A stretch of 51,860 bases of DNA from Bacteroidota bacterium. GTDB taxonomy: Bacteria > Bacteroidota > Ignavibacteria > UBA10030 > UBA8401. The DNA lies in contig DATJPT010000015.1 of NCBI GenBank assembly GCA_035506275.1, positions 1 to 51,860 of the forward strand, read 5' to 3'. The position numbers were made by a program, and so were the translations under genes. The notes beneath the pieces are model-generated. The model saw only the letters and a list, made by a program, of their open reading frames with translations, did not search any database and was not told the DNA's origin. Within the stretch, counting starts at the first letter, position 1. Each line of letters begins with the position of its first letter. Below are positions 9,403 through 18,966 of the stretch, piece by piece.

Positions 9403-11699
9403 TCCGGATTGGGAGGGGATATTGTTTCTCCCCAGTGTGACCGCCGTGCCCCCATCTCGAGGGTCAATGTTCCCCCTTCCAGGATCTCCCGATGACCGAT
9501 CCACGCTTGATTGAATGGCCTGCCATTCAAGGTCGCCGATTGGATGAATAAATTTTTCTCAGAGAGATTCCGAGCTATGATCGTGAACGTTCCCCCCTCT
9601 TCTTCGTGCAAGGCCACTCTCGGAAAAAAAGGGGCTGTGATCAGGTAGTACGGTTGTCCGGCATTTGGATACAATCCCATCATGTGAAACGCGAGCCAGG
9701 ACGACATTGCCCCCGAATCGTCATTGCCCGGGATCCCGCTTCGAGAGCTGTTATAGCACGTGTCGATAATGGACCTGATACGCTGGCTGCTGACGTCAGG
9801 TCTTCCTACCCAATGATAGAGGCACGGTGTGAGGAAATCGGGCTCGTTGCTCACGTTGTAATACCCGTTATCGAAGAATGTATCCAATCGCGATCGAAAT
9901 GCATCTGTCCCCCCTGTCTTGACGATGAGCCCCTGTACGTCCTGCGGAACAAAAAGAGAATACTCCCACGAATTGCCTTCATAAAAAAAACCGCACCACC
10001 AGCAGACGCATTTCGGCCACTCCTGAGCCAAAGGTGTATACCGGACATAGGTGCCGCTCTGTCCATCGCATTCAATGCTGTCGACCCAATGTCCGGAGAC
10101 GTCTTTTGGCATGATGAAGCCATGCGCCCCGTGGTCGTCAACATCTCTCCACAGGTTCTGCCAATTGCCGGACTGTTTGAGATATTGCTGATACTCCTTC
10201 ATTCTGCCCAATCCTTTGGCAACTTCAGAAATGCAGAAATCGTCATAGGCGTATTCGACAGTTCTATTGCCTGCTCGAGCGTACCGGTTCGACACGTAGC
10301 CAATGGTGTTATAGTCCGCCAATCCGCCGCGTCCCTCTTTTTCCTCGTTGTCCCCCGGGGGGATCGTTGCGTCTTTTAACAACGCCTTCAATCCAAGGCT
10401 ATAATCGATTCCCTTGAGGCCTTTCACGTATGCGTCTGCGATCACAACGTCAGCGTTCGAACCTCCCTGAGTTCTGCCGTTGCAGTTGCCGCTCCTTGCG
10501 TCGGGCATGTACCCGTCATGTTTGTAAATATTGAGAAGGGCGTTGACAATGTCGGTTTCCCGGCCGGGGTCGATCAGCGTAATCAGAGGAAGAGAAGATC
10601 GATAGATATCCCAGATCGCGTAGAAATCGTCGTAGTAAGGTTCAGAGGAGACCCAGAGGGGATTCTCCCCCGATCGATCGACAGGCATCAGCATCGTGTG
10701 GTACAGGGCAGTATAAAACATTTTCTTCTGATCTGATGAGGCTTCTATTTCGATCCTCCGCAACAGCCGTTCCCATGTACTGTCGGTCCGCTCCAACAAT
10801 GCATCGAAATTCCAGCGCGGCGCTTCCTCTGTTATCGAATGCGCGGCCTTCAAGGCGCTTACAAAAGATACGCCGATCTTCATTTGAATGACCTCGTTCT
10901 CCGCGCCGTCAAAATAAAAGAAAGCGCCCGTCTTTTCCCCCGAATCGAATTGCGTTTTCACCCGCGGACAAATCTCCTTGCCTTTCCAAGTTCCGTATCC
11001 TGTGCAGGGATGGTCAAAGACTGCCTGAAAATAGACAGTATAGGCTTTTCCGTTGTTCCAGCCCCCTCGTATTCTGCTGTAGCCTGCGATAGTAGAGTCA
11101 TTCAGAATTTGAATTTCCGACCCGACAAATTGCTGGGCTTCCCGCGAATCAGGAATCGGTTTTTCGCCAAGGAAAAAGCCGCCATCAATTTTAATTCCAT
11201 GCCGGCTTTTTGCGTGAAATGTATAACGATGGAAGGCTACACTATGAGATGCCGTCAGGTCGACATTGATGTTCCATCTTTTGAGTCTGACGCCGTAGTA
11301 TCCGGCATGCGCCGTTTCTTCTGTTCGAGGAGATTCCTGGGACAGCGAATCGAGGTCTCCGTTGAAAGGCATCACTGAAATATTGCCGTATTTCGGTCCT
11401 CCTCCGGTTCCGCTGACATGCACCTGGCTGAACCCAAAAATGGGCCGTAACGTGTCGGAGACATACCCGCTGTTAGCATTGAGGTCGCAGTCAGGCCCCG
11501 GCTTCACCATACCGAACGGACACGACGGTCCGACAAAAACATGTCCCTCTCCCTCGGAGCCAATGAAAGGATCAACATACGTGGTGAGCGTCTGTGCCGA
11601 TGCGCCTGCGACAAAGAAGGCAATGAAAATAGAGACCCGAACAACATCTTTGCTCAGCCGCTGACAGCCTATCATGAGGTCCGAACACATGCTAACCAT
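9399..11699 (-). CDS. Exported GH92 alpha-mannosidase (first copy)
   Basis: GH92 enzymes are calcium-dependent inverting exo-alpha-mannosidases active on N-glycans, yeast mannan and other mannosides. The 766-residue protein has an export signal ending ASAQ near residue 36. The N-terminal beta domain opens with YVDPFIGSEGEGH, and the (alpha/alpha)6 domain carries the GIPGNDDSG motif, with GNDD at 658-661, which belongs to the catalytic base region in characterised members. The family also has the VPQDVQGL and NEPDFLTP segments seen here. The start is uncertain: ATGs at 11699, 11690 and 11675 are in frame and none has a strong ribosome binding site. It lies 37 bases after iolG and overlaps GH28 by four bases. 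It is divergent from the second GH92 at 19937-22204, so linkage specificity probably differs. Confidence 0.93.
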   Translation of the reverse strand: MVSMCSDLMIGCQRLSKDVVRVSIFIAFFVAGASAQTLTTYVDPFIGSEGEGHVFVGPSCPFGMVKPGPDCDLNANSGYVSDTLRPIFGFSQVHVSGTGGGPKYGNISVMPFNGDLDSLSQESPRTEETAHAGYYGVRLKRWNINVDLTASHSVAFHRYTFHAKSRHGIKIDGGFFLGEKPIPDSREAQQFVGSEIQILNDSTIAGYSRIRGGWNNGKAYTVYFQAVFDHPCTGYGTWKGKEICPRVKTQFDSGEKTGAFFYFDGAENEVIQMKIGVSFVSALKAAHSITEEAPRWNFDALLERTDSTWERLLRRIEIEASSDQKKMFYTALYHTMLMPVDRSGENPLWVSSEPYYDDFYAIWDIYRSSLPLITLIDPGRETDIVNALLNIYKHDGYMPDARSGNCNGRTQGGSNADVVIADAYVKGLKGIDYSLGLKALLKDATIPPGDNEEKEGRGGLADYNTIGYVSNRYARAGNRTVEYAYDDFCISEVAKGLGRMKEYQQYLKQSGNWQNLWRDVDDHGAHGFIMPKDVSGHWVDSIECDGQSGTYVRYTPLAQEWPKCVCWWCGFFYEGNSWEYSLFVPQDVQGLIVKTGGTDAFRSRLDTFFDNGYYNVSNEPDFLTPCLYHWVGRPDVSSQRIRSIIDTCYNSSRSGIPGNDDSGAMSSWLAFHMMGLYPNAGQPYYLITAPFFPRVALHEEEGGTFTIIARNLSEKNLFIQSATLNGRPFNQAWIGHREILEGGTLTLEMGARRSHWGETISPPNPE

Positions 11700-11736
11700 A
11701 CCGCATCATTTATTGGGGGCATCATTTAGGCCGCTC

Positions 11737-12765
11737 TCACTTCGAGTCTCGGTATACCTCGGAGACCTTCACCGGCCTTTTGGCGGCAAGCGATTTCTTT
11801 GCCGCCATGCCGATCGCGACCGAGAGTAACCCGTCCATTCCCCCTACGCTCACCGGCTGATCCTGCGCGACGCATCGGCAGAATTCCTTGATCTCGTTCG
11901 CGTAGGCCTCGGTGTACCGGTCCATGAAAAAATTCAGAGGAAGGGAAGAATGAACTCCGTCTCTGCTGTAATAATCGTGGTTATCGGGAGCATTATTATC
12001 CACCTTGACCATGCCTTCCGAGCCGAAAATTTCAACCCGCTGATCATAGCCATACACAGCACGCCGGCTGTTGTCAATGACGCCGAGAGTTCCGTTCTTG
12101 AACCTCAGCGTGATCACTGCGGTATCCACATCTCCGGCCCGCCCTATCGCCTCATCGACTTTAACATCCGCCACTGCAAACACTTCGTCGACTTCGCTGC
12201 CGACAATGAAACGGGCCATGTCGAAATCGTGAATCGTCATATCGAGAAACATTCCCCCCGATACAGCAATATATTCCAGCGGAGGGGGAGCGGGGTCTCT
12301 CGAAGTGATCTTCAGGATATGCGGTTCACCGATCTTCCCGTCGAGGACCATCTGCTTGATCTTCTTGAAATTCGGGTCGAATCGTCTGTTGAATCCGACC
12401 ATAAGTTTGATGCCGCACTTCTCCACCACGTCCAACGTCCTTTCGATGGCCGCCAGGTCAAGATCGATCGGCTTTTCGCAGAAGATGTGCTTCCCCGCTT
12501 TCGCCGCTTCGACGATATACCGAGCATGGGTGTCGGTAGGACTGCAGATCAATACCGCGTCGACGTCGGGGTTGTCGATCACGCGCCGGGAATCGCCGAA
12601 CACTGACTTGATCGACAGACGTTCAGCGAACGACCGTGCCGCCTCAATGTTGACGTCTGCGATCGCCGCAATTTCTGCTTCGGGAATGCTTCGGGCGATG
12701 GTTTCGGCGTGAACTTTTCCGATGCGCCCGATGCCAAGTACGCCTATTTGAATTTTCTTCATCAT
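11737..12765 (-). CDS. iolG: myo-Inositol 2-dehydrogenase
   Basis: Oxidises myo-inositol to 2-keto-myo-inositol with NAD, the first step of inositol catabolism, in the cytoplasm. The 342-residue protein has a Rossmann fold with GVLGIGRIGKVH at 8-19, the FCEKP motif with Lys98, and Asp175 and His179 in the LDMTIHD segment; these match the Lys/Asp/His catalytic set of the Gfo/Idh/MocA family. The segment GFNRRFDPNF, common in IolG proteins, is present at 124-133. It is the last gene of the contiguous iol run, 21 bases after iolE. The fold family alone is broad, so the assignment leans on the conserved residues and on the six other iol genes next to it. Confidence 0.92.
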   Translation of the reverse strand: MMKKIQIGVLGIGRIGKVHAETIARSIPEAEIAAIADVNIEAARSFAERLSIKSVFGDSRRVIDNPDVDAVLICSPTDTHARYIVEAAKAGKHIFCEKPIDLDLAAIERTLDVVEKCGIKLMVGFNRRFDPNFKKIKQMVLDGKIGEPHILKITSRDPAPPPLEYIAVSGGMFLDMTIHDFDMARFIVGSEVDEVFAVADVKVDEAIGRAGDVDTAVITLRFKNGTLGVIDNSRRAVYGYDQRVEIFGSEGMVKVDNNAPDNHDYYSRDGVHSSLPLNFFMDRYTEAYANEIKEFCRCVAQDQPVSVGGMDGLLSVAIGMAAKKSLAAKRPVKVSEVYRDSK

Positions 12766-12786
12766 GATATCCAGGTTTTTCTGAAT

Positions 12787-13692
12787 TTATAGTCCGAGTG
12801 ATTTGATATACTCACGGTTACGCCGCGCGCATACTTTGGGGTTGCCCATGCCGGGCAGGACATCTTGTTCGACCACGATCCAGCCTTCATACATCGTCCG
12901 CTGCAGTTGCTGAACGATCGCAGGAAAATCGACGGATCCCTTTCCAAGCTCGCAAAATACTCCATGCCTGACCGATTCAAAATAGTCCAATGTATTCTGC
13001 CGAGCCAGGGCGGCGATTCGATCGTCGCAGTCTTTGAAGTGAACGTGCCAGATACGGCGGCCGTATTTTTTTAAGGCCAGAATTGGGTCTCCTCCGCCAA
13101 ATTTGTAATGCCCGGCATCGAGTACCAATCCGAGCAGATCGGGATCGGTAGAGTTCATCAGGATCTCCACCTCATCGGGCGTCTCAATATACCCGCCGCA
13201 ATGATGATGGAAGACGGTCCGCAATCCCGTTTCTTTTTTCACTTGCCGGGCAACGCGCTCAGCGCCATCGCAGAAAATTTTCCACTCCTTTTCCGTCAGA
13301 GCTAATTCGCGGGTGATGCGCCCCGCATTCTTCGTGCGCACGGGTATCGTTCCGTTCTCGTCGGCCAGAACGATGAACGCATCGCGATACCCGGCGTCCT
13401 TCATTAACGATGCCGTTCGCACTGCGGTCTCGACCCCCGCTTTGTGCTTCTTTTCGTCCTTCAATAACACGGGGACAAAAGCGCCGACCATCTTCAATCC
13501 CCGCTTCTCAAGCTCGGACCGCAGCCGCGCAGGTTGTGACGGCATAAAACCCCAGTCGCCGAGTTCTGACCCGTCGTATCCTGTTTCCTTTATTTCATCG
13601 AGCACCTGGTCGTAGGCAGGCGCTTTTCCTTCAAGTTCAAATTCAAGCACACCCCACGAGCAAGGTGCGTTCGCTATGCTGATCATTGCCAT
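12787..13692 (-). CDS. iolE: Probable inosose (2-keto-myo-inositol) dehydratase, TIM-barrel IolE/IolI family
   Basis: A 301-residue xylose-isomerase-like TIM barrel. In the pathway IolE dehydrates 2-keto-myo-inositol to the trihydroxycyclohexane-dione used by IolD. The N-terminus NAPCSWGVLEFE, the segment VLDAGHYKFGG, HVHFKDC and VVEQD supply candidate metal ligands (Asp, His, His, Glu) of the fold. It sits between iolA (23 bases) and iolG (21 bases). The N-terminal sequence differs from Bacillus IolE, and the same fold covers inosose isomerase (IolI), so the reaction is assigned mainly because the dehydratase step is otherwise missing here. ATGs at 13692 and 13686 are both possible starts. 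Confidence 0.8.
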   Translation of the reverse strand: MAMISIANAPCSWGVLEFELEGKAPAYDQVLDEIKETGYDGSELGDWGFMPSQPARLRSELEKRGLKMVGAFVPVLLKDEKKHKAGVETAVRTASLMKDAGYRDAFIVLADENGTIPVRTKNAGRITRELALTEKEWKIFCDGAERVARQVKKETGLRTVFHHHCGGYIETPDEVEILMNSTDPDLLGLVLDAGHYKFGGGDPILALKKYGRRIWHVHFKDCDDRIAALARQNTLDYFESVRHGVFCELGKGSVDFPAIVQQLQRTMYEGWIVVEQDVLPGMGNPKVCARRNREYIKSLGL

Positions 13693-13715
13693 TGATGTCT
13701 TTCGTTCACGTTCAT

Positions 13716-15185
13716 TTAAAATTTTCTAGACCATTCTTCATGCCAGCGTTCAATAACTACTTTTGTCTGAGTGAAAAATTCTACCGCGTGCCTCGATTGC
13801 CCATGAAGATCGCCAAAGAACGACTCCTTCCAGCCGCTGAAGGGGAAGAACGCCATCGGGGCCGGAACTCCAATGTTGATTCCGACATTTCCGGCCAACA
13901 CGTCACTCCTGAACTTGCGGGCCGCCGATCCGCTTGTTGTGAAGATGCAGGCAGCGTTTCCATACCTCCCTTGGTTGATGAAGTCAATGGCATCCTCGAG
14001 AGTCTCCACATATTTCAAGTTCATCACAGGGCCGAAAATTTCAGTCATGGCCGCAGCGGAGTCCGGAGGGGCCTCTTCAATGATGGTCGGCTGGATATAG
14101 TGCCCCTTCTCGAAACCGGCGATCGAGGTATTCCTTCCATCCACCAAAACGTGAGCCCCTTTGTTCTTTGCCTCTTCTATGATCGATTCAATCCTGTTCT
14201 TGCTCTCCGAGGTGATGATCGCCCCCATCTGTGCTTTCTTGTCGAGTCCATACCACGTCGCCTTGGACCTGGCTGCCTCAACAAGCTGATCCTTGAACTT
14301 TTCCACGGCATCTCCCACAAGGATGACCGTTGAAGCTGCCAGGCATCGCTGCCCGGCGCAGCCATAAACGCTGTCCGCAATAATCCCAGTGGTGGTTTTA
14401 GGGTCCGCATCACCCATGACAACCAAGGGGTTTTTCGCCCCTCCCTGCGCCTGTACTCTCTTGCCATTCTCGGTTCCTTTTGCGTACACATATCGTGCTA
14501 TGGTTGTGGACCCAACAAAACTGACGGCCTTGATCTCGTCATGATGCAAGATAGCGTCGACGGTCTCCTTCGCGCCGTGCACCAGGTTCAGTACGCCTTT
14601 AGGCAGCCCCACCTCTTCAAGGATCTCAAAAATACGCGACATCGTTCCCGCCACTTTTTCCGAAGGTTTCACGATGTACGTGTTGCCGCATGCGATCGCG
14701 TACGGAAAGAACCAAAAAGGGATCATCACGGGGAAATTGAACGGAGTAATGCAGGCTGCAACTCCCAAAGGCTGGCGGATCACAAATTCGTCGATGCCGG
14801 TTGAAATGTTTTCCGAGAATTCCCCCTGCATCAACAGAGGTATCCCGCATGCCACCTCGACGTTTTCGACCGCCCTTACAATTTCAGCTTTTGATTCGGC
14901 GAAGGTTTTGCCGCATTCTCTCGTGCAGATCGTCGCGATCTCATCGGCGTTTCGCTCCAACACCGCCTTCATTCCGAAGAGGTATTGAATCCTCTTTTCT
15001 GCCGGTACATTTCTCCAGGGATTGAATGCGCGTGCGGCCGCTCTTGCTGCGAGTTCGACATCTTCTTCGTTGCCGCGCGGGACCTGCCAGATCATCTCTC
15101 CGGTGCCGGGGTCTTCTACGGCAATGCGATCGCTCGACGTGCTGTCGATCCACTTCCCGTCAATGTAGTTCTTGAGAGTCTTCAT
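13716..15185 (-). CDS. iolA: Methylmalonate/malonate-semialdehyde dehydrogenase, CoA-acylating
   Basis: Converts malonate semialdehyde, the last inositol-derived intermediate, to acetyl-CoA and CO2; methylmalonate semialdehyde to propionyl-CoA is the alternative. The 489-residue aldehyde dehydrogenase has the NAD region ITPFNFP at 146-152, FVGSTTIARYV at 223-233 and catalytic Cys281 in CAGQRCLAAS. Hydrolytic aldehyde dehydrogenases carry a general-base Glu just before the GG-K segment; here it reads QAQGGAKN, without Glu, as in the CoA-dependent MmsA/IolA branch. It lies nine bases after iolD and 23 before iolE. Valine catabolism is the other usual role of the family, but the setting points to inositol. 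Confidence 0.93.
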   Translation of the reverse strand: MKTLKNYIDGKWIDSTSSDRIAVEDPGTGEMIWQVPRGNEEDVELAARAAARAFNPWRNVPAEKRIQYLFGMKAVLERNADEIATICTRECGKTFAESKAEIVRAVENVEVACGIPLLMQGEFSENISTGIDEFVIRQPLGVAACITPFNFPVMIPFWFFPYAIACGNTYIVKPSEKVAGTMSRIFEILEEVGLPKGVLNLVHGAKETVDAILHHDEIKAVSFVGSTTIARYVYAKGTENGKRVQAQGGAKNPLVVMGDADPKTTTGIIADSVYGCAGQRCLAASTVILVGDAVEKFKDQLVEAARSKATWYGLDKKAQMGAIITSESKNRIESIIEEAKNKGAHVLVDGRNTSIAGFEKGHYIQPTIIEEAPPDSAAAMTEIFGPVMNLKYVETLEDAIDFINQGRYGNAACIFTTSGSAARKFRSDVLAGNVGINIGVPAPMAFFPFSGWKESFFGDLHGQSRHAVEFFTQTKVVIERWHEEWSRKF

Positions 15186-15194
15186 CTCTTTTTA

Positions 15195-17054
15195 TCAAAG
15201 GTAGTAGTTCTGCGTTTTCTTGTTCTCCGCATATATCCGGCGCGCCTCCTTGACAGAGTCCATTTCCGACACTTCTGCAACCGCGACATCCCACCAGGCA
15301 TAACCGTCTATTCCTTTTTTCAAATCGGTATTGATGCAAATGACCGTTGTGCGATCGGATTGCTTCGCGCGTTCGAGGCCTTTCCGAAGGGAGGCGATCG
15401 TATCTGCTTCGATGACCTGTGCCCCGAGACTCCGTGCATTCGCCGCGAAGTCGACCGGCAGCTGCATGCCGTCCAATTCGCCCGTCGTCCGGTTCCGCAT
15501 TCTGTATTCCGTTCCGAACCGTTGGCTGCCGACCGATTCCGAAAGCGAGCCGATGCTTTTGAAACCGTTATTATTCAGCAGGATGATCGTGATTTTGATA
15601 CCTTCCTGGACGGAAGTAATTATTTCATGGTTGTTCATCAGGTAGTTGCCGTCGCCAACCATGACGTAGATTTCTCTGTCCGGGCAAGCCATTTTCGCTC
15701 CAAGACCCGCAGCTATTTCGTATCCCATTGTCGAGTAACCGTATTCCAAATGGAACGATTTACTGTCCTTCGTCCGCCAGAGCTTGTGCAGGTCACCCGG
15801 CAAACTCCCTGCAGCGCAGAGGACGACATCCCTGGGACCGGAGAAGTCGTTGACCGCCCCCACGACTTCAGATTGAGTGACCGGCATCTCCCCCTTCTCT
15901 CTATAATAAGCGCTGACTCTTTCATCCCACGACGAGTTGAAGGCGGCTGCTTTCTGATGCCATTGTTCATTGACCTTGTAATTTCCGAGCAAATCTATAA
16001 TTTCTTCGAGACAAACTCGCGCGTCCCCGACCATTGGCAGCGCCGAATGCTTATACGCGTCAAACTCGGCAACATTGATATTGATGAATCTCACCTCAGG
16101 ATTCTGAAAAGCGGTCTTAGAAGCCGTCGTAAAATCGGTATAGCGAGTGCCGATGCCGATCACAAGGTCTGCTTCTCTTGACATTGCAACCGCCCCCAGC
16201 GTTCCGGTGACGCCGATCGCTCCGACATTTTCAGGCAAATTGTACGGGAGTGCGCCTTTCCCCGCGAACGTTTCTGCGGCCGGCATGCCGGTTTCCTTGA
16301 TGAACTTTCTGAGGAGGTTTTCAGCGCCGCTGTAGATCGTTCCGCCGCCGGCAATGATCATAGGCTTCTTTGAATTTCTGATGAGCTCAACTCCTCTTCT
16401 TATCATTTCGCGGTCGGGGCGAATTCGCGGGATCGTCCACACACGCTTGCGGAAGAGCTGGAGAGGAAAATCGAATGCTTCCGCCTGAACATCCTGCGGG
16501 ATCGCGAGAACCACGGTCCCCGTATCAGCCGGTGAGACAAGAACTCTCATTGCTTCGGGGAGCGAGGTAATCAGTTGTTCAGGCCGAGAGAGCCGATCCC
16601 AATATTTTGCGACAGGCTTGAAGCAATCGTTGACTGAAATATCCTGCATTCCGGAGCTTTCGAGCTGCTGAAGAACCGGCGACACGTTTCGCGCAGCAAA
16701 AATGTCCCCCGGGATAAGGAGCACCGGCAGTCTGTTGATCGTCGCGGCGGCGGCGCCGGTGATCATGTTCGTGGCACCAGGGCCGATTGAGGAGGTGCAG
16801 ACGAAGGTGCTCAATCGATTTTTCATTTTTGCATATGCGGCAGCGGTGTGTACCATCGACTGCTCATTGCGGGTTTGGTAGTATCTAAAATCCTTGTTCT
16901 GCTGAAGCGCTTGCCCAATCCCGGCGACATTCCCGTGGCCGAAAATCCCGAAACATCCGGCGAAAAATTGATTTTCGACGCCGTCGCGTTCAACGTATTG
17001 GTGTTTAAGAAATCTGATCGCCGCCTGCGCGGCTGTCAATCGGATCGTTTCCAT
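15195..17054 (-). CDS. iolD: 3D-(3,5/4)-trihydroxycyclohexane-1,2-dione hydrolase (ThDP-dependent)
   Basis: Opens the ring of trihydroxycyclohexane-1,2-dione to give 5-deoxyglucuronate. The 619-residue protein has the three-domain layout of thiamine-diphosphate enzymes: the N-terminal pyrimidine-binding domain, a central domain with GGGTIYSGAENLL, and a C-terminal cofactor domain with GDGNYLMNNHE leading to LLNNNGF, the ThDP/magnesium motif. Length is normal for IolD. The ATG at 17054 directly abuts the TAA of iolC with no base between; GGAGG in the end of iolC serves as ribosome binding site, so the two are translated as a coupled pair. Confidence 0.95.
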   Translation of the reverse strand: METIRLTAAQAAIRFLKHQYVERDGVENQFFAGCFGIFGHGNVAGIGQALQQNKDFRYYQTRNEQSMVHTAAAYAKMKNRLSTFVCTSSIGPGATNMITGAAAATINRLPVLLIPGDIFAARNVSPVLQQLESSGMQDISVNDCFKPVAKYWDRLSRPEQLITSLPEAMRVLVSPADTGTVVLAIPQDVQAEAFDFPLQLFRKRVWTIPRIRPDREMIRRGVELIRNSKKPMIIAGGGTIYSGAENLLRKFIKETGMPAAETFAGKGALPYNLPENVGAIGVTGTLGAVAMSREADLVIGIGTRYTDFTTASKTAFQNPEVRFININVAEFDAYKHSALPMVGDARVCLEEIIDLLGNYKVNEQWHQKAAAFNSSWDERVSAYYREKGEMPVTQSEVVGAVNDFSGPRDVVLCAAGSLPGDLHKLWRTKDSKSFHLEYGYSTMGYEIAAGLGAKMACPDREIYVMVGDGNYLMNNHEIITSVQEGIKITIILLNNNGFKSIGSLSESVGSQRFGTEYRMRNRTTGELDGMQLPVDFAANARSLGAQVIEADTIASLRKGLERAKQSDRTTVICINTDLKKGIDGYAWWDVAVAEVSEMDSVKEARRIYAENKKTQNYYL

Positions 17055-18062
17055 TTAGAAACCTCCGTTGGATTCTATAAAGTCCGTTGCTTCCTGGAAC
17101 GTCGGATTAAAGTTGGCGCACCCGTGTTTCGTCACTAAGATAGCGCCGCAGGCATTACCAAGCCTGCAGCATCGATACCAATCCCAGCCGTGCAGGAAAC
17201 CGTACATGAAGCCGGCCGCGAATGCGTCTCCCGCTCCGAGAATGTTCACGACATCGACACGGAACCCCGGCACATCAATAACGCTACCGTCTTTAAGGAA
17301 GACCGATGAACCCTTCGCACCGCGCTTGATCACCAGGGCTTCGACACTGCTCTTGAGGATCGCCTTGATCGCTTCATCGATGCTTCCGGTGATCTCGGGG
17401 GCGGAAATCTGCTGATTCGTGATCTTTATCTGTGAAGGGTCTTTGACCATGGTCGCGAGAATTTCCTCTTCCGTACCGATTGCCAGTCTGCAGTAGTTGA
17501 GGAACGCGCGGGCCGTGACGCCGTAGGCGCGCGGATCGTGCCATTGATCGGCCCTGAAATCCAGGTCGATCAGCACCGGCACTTCGTTTTCAAGCGCTTG
17601 CTCCGCCGCGAAGAATGCCGCCGACCGGCTCGGTTCGACGTTCAGCGCGGTGGCGGATACTTCCAGCAAACGTGCGCCGGCGATATCCGCCCTCACGACA
17701 TCGTCGATATTCAATTTGGAATCGGCGCAGTTGTCGCGGTAATAGACCAGCGGGAAATTATCCGGAGGCTGAATTCCCAGGATGACGGCGCTTGTCCGGG
17801 CATTTTTCTTGACCGGTATGAACGCTGTTTCGACCCCTTCGGTGCGAAGAAAATTCAGTACGAATTTTCCCACCATGTCATCCCCCACAGCGGTGAGCAG
17901 GGCTGAATGTAATCCAAGCCGTTTCGCGCCGACGGCAATATTCAGCGGCGATCCGCCGACAAATGCTCCAAACTCTTTGATCTCTTCAAACGGACTTCCG
18001 ATGTTGTTGCTGTACAGGTCGATCGAGGAGCGGCCGTACGTTATCACATCATATTTTTTCAT
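17055..18062 (-). CDS. iolC: 5-Dehydro-2-deoxygluconokinase (PfkB family)
   Basis: Phosphorylates 2-deoxy-5-keto-gluconate with ATP to give the substrate of the IolJ aldolase. The 335-residue kinase has the N-terminal YGRSSIDLYSNNIG and FGAFVGGSPLNIA segments typical of IolC, and the PfkB C-terminal signature NILGAGDAFAAGF with the catalytic Asp. It is complete and of normal length. It starts 13 bases after iolB and ends flush against iolD. The combination with iolB, iolD and iolJ makes the assignment firm compared with other PfkB kinases. Confidence 0.94.
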   Translation of the reverse strand: MKKYDVITYGRSSIDLYSNNIGSPFEEIKEFGAFVGGSPLNIAVGAKRLGLHSALLTAVGDDMVGKFVLNFLRTEGVETAFIPVKKNARTSAVILGIQPPDNFPLVYYRDNCADSKLNIDDVVRADIAGARLLEVSATALNVEPSRSAAFFAAEQALENEVPVLIDLDFRADQWHDPRAYGVTARAFLNYCRLAIGTEEEILATMVKDPSQIKITNQQISAPEITGSIDEAIKAILKSSVEALVIKRGAKGSSVFLKDGSVIDVPGFRVDVVNILGAGDAFAAGFMYGFLHGWDWYRCCRLGNACGAILVTKHGCANFNPTFQEATDFIESNGGF

Positions 18063-18075
18063 AGAAAAGCTGCCT

Positions 18076-18966
18076 TCATTTATTCATCCCCAAGGTGACA
18101 AGAGGTATCCGGGGATCCATGCTTTTCCAGGTCCCGTAAATCCATTCGTGATCGGGGTCGTCGCTTTTAGCCAGTGACTGATCGGTCCCGGCTAAAAAGT
18201 TCAAATAGTACGCGTTGTACCCAAACGCGGCTGAAACCGGATGGTATCCTTTCGGCACAAGAACCACGTCGTCCGAATGGGGCTCCGCCAGTTCATTGAG
18301 ACTCCGGTCATCCGTGTATATTTTTTGGATCGCAAATCCCTGAGGCTTGTCGAATTTATAGAAGTAGACCTCCTCCAGTTGGGCTTCCGCAAGAGCTCCT
18401 TTTTGGTCAAACGTGCGGACATCGTGTTTGTGCGGAGGATACGAGCTCCAGTTTCCCGAAGGGGTATACACTTCAACACAGACCAGACGATGGCAGGCCG
18501 AGCCGGGGGGGAGAATCGAATTGATTTGCCTGGAGGCATTGTCCCCGCCGCGGAATTCAATGCCTAGCTCCTGTACATCCTCCGGCGTTATGAGTCGCCC
18601 AGGAAACTGCGCATCCCCTTTTGTATAACCGAATGCGATGTCGACTTCGGCGCTTGCTGCTTCAAGGATGAATTCGGTTTCAGGAGGGAAGTACGCGGCA
18701 TGCGGAAGTCCGCTGAAGACATTTGCGCGTCCCTTTTCGGTGCTCCATTTCCCCCATTTTGACGAGAGCGTGAACTTTCCACCCAGCAGAACCACGCATA
18801 ATTCGTCGTCACCGGTGCCGTGCTCCCATCGCTCCCCCTTTTTCATCCGGCGAGCACCGAAACTCAGATAATTCCAGCCGGCTGTTTGTGCCGGAATTTC
18901 ATGATAGCCGCGAGATCCTCCATGGTCCGGATGAACCAGCAATTTACACTTCGGATCAATTTTCAT
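18076..18966 (-). CDS. iolB: 5-Deoxy-glucuronate isomerase
   Basis: Isomerises 5-deoxyglucuronate to 2-deoxy-5-keto-gluconate, the step between IolD and IolC. The 296-residue bicupin has the family segments HPDHGGSRGYHEI at 12-24, GTGDDELCVVLLGG near 50-63, and the second cupin with SSYPPHKHDVR carrying likely metal-binding histidines, followed by EVYFYKFDKPQGFA. Length is close to the usual 270. Its ATG at 18966 overlaps the end of the aldolase gene by 11 bases, which implies coupled translation. Confidence 0.94.
   Translation of the reverse strand: MKIDPKCKLLVHPDHGGSRGYHEIPAQTAGWNYLSFGARRMKKGERWEHGTGDDELCVVLLGGKFTLSSKWGKWSTEKGRANVFSGLPHAAYFPPETEFILEAASAEVDIAFGYTKGDAQFPGRLITPEDVQELGIEFRGGDNASRQINSILPPGSACHRLVCVEVYTPSGNWSSYPPHKHDVRTFDQKGALAEAQLEEVYFYKFDKPQGFAIQKIYTDDRSLNELAEPHSDDVVLVPKGYHPVSAAFGYNAYYLNFLAGTDQSLAKSDDPDHEWIYGTWKSMDPRIPLVTLGMNK

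Noticed and set aside
9606..10379. Plus-strand frame of 257 codons inside the first GH92 gene
   Set aside because: It lies fully opposite a well-supported glycosidase gene, and its composition reflects the complement of that coding sequence.
14985..16181. Plus-strand frame of 398 codons across iolA and iolD
   Set aside because: It is antisense to two firm genes; its length comes from codon bias on the real strand.
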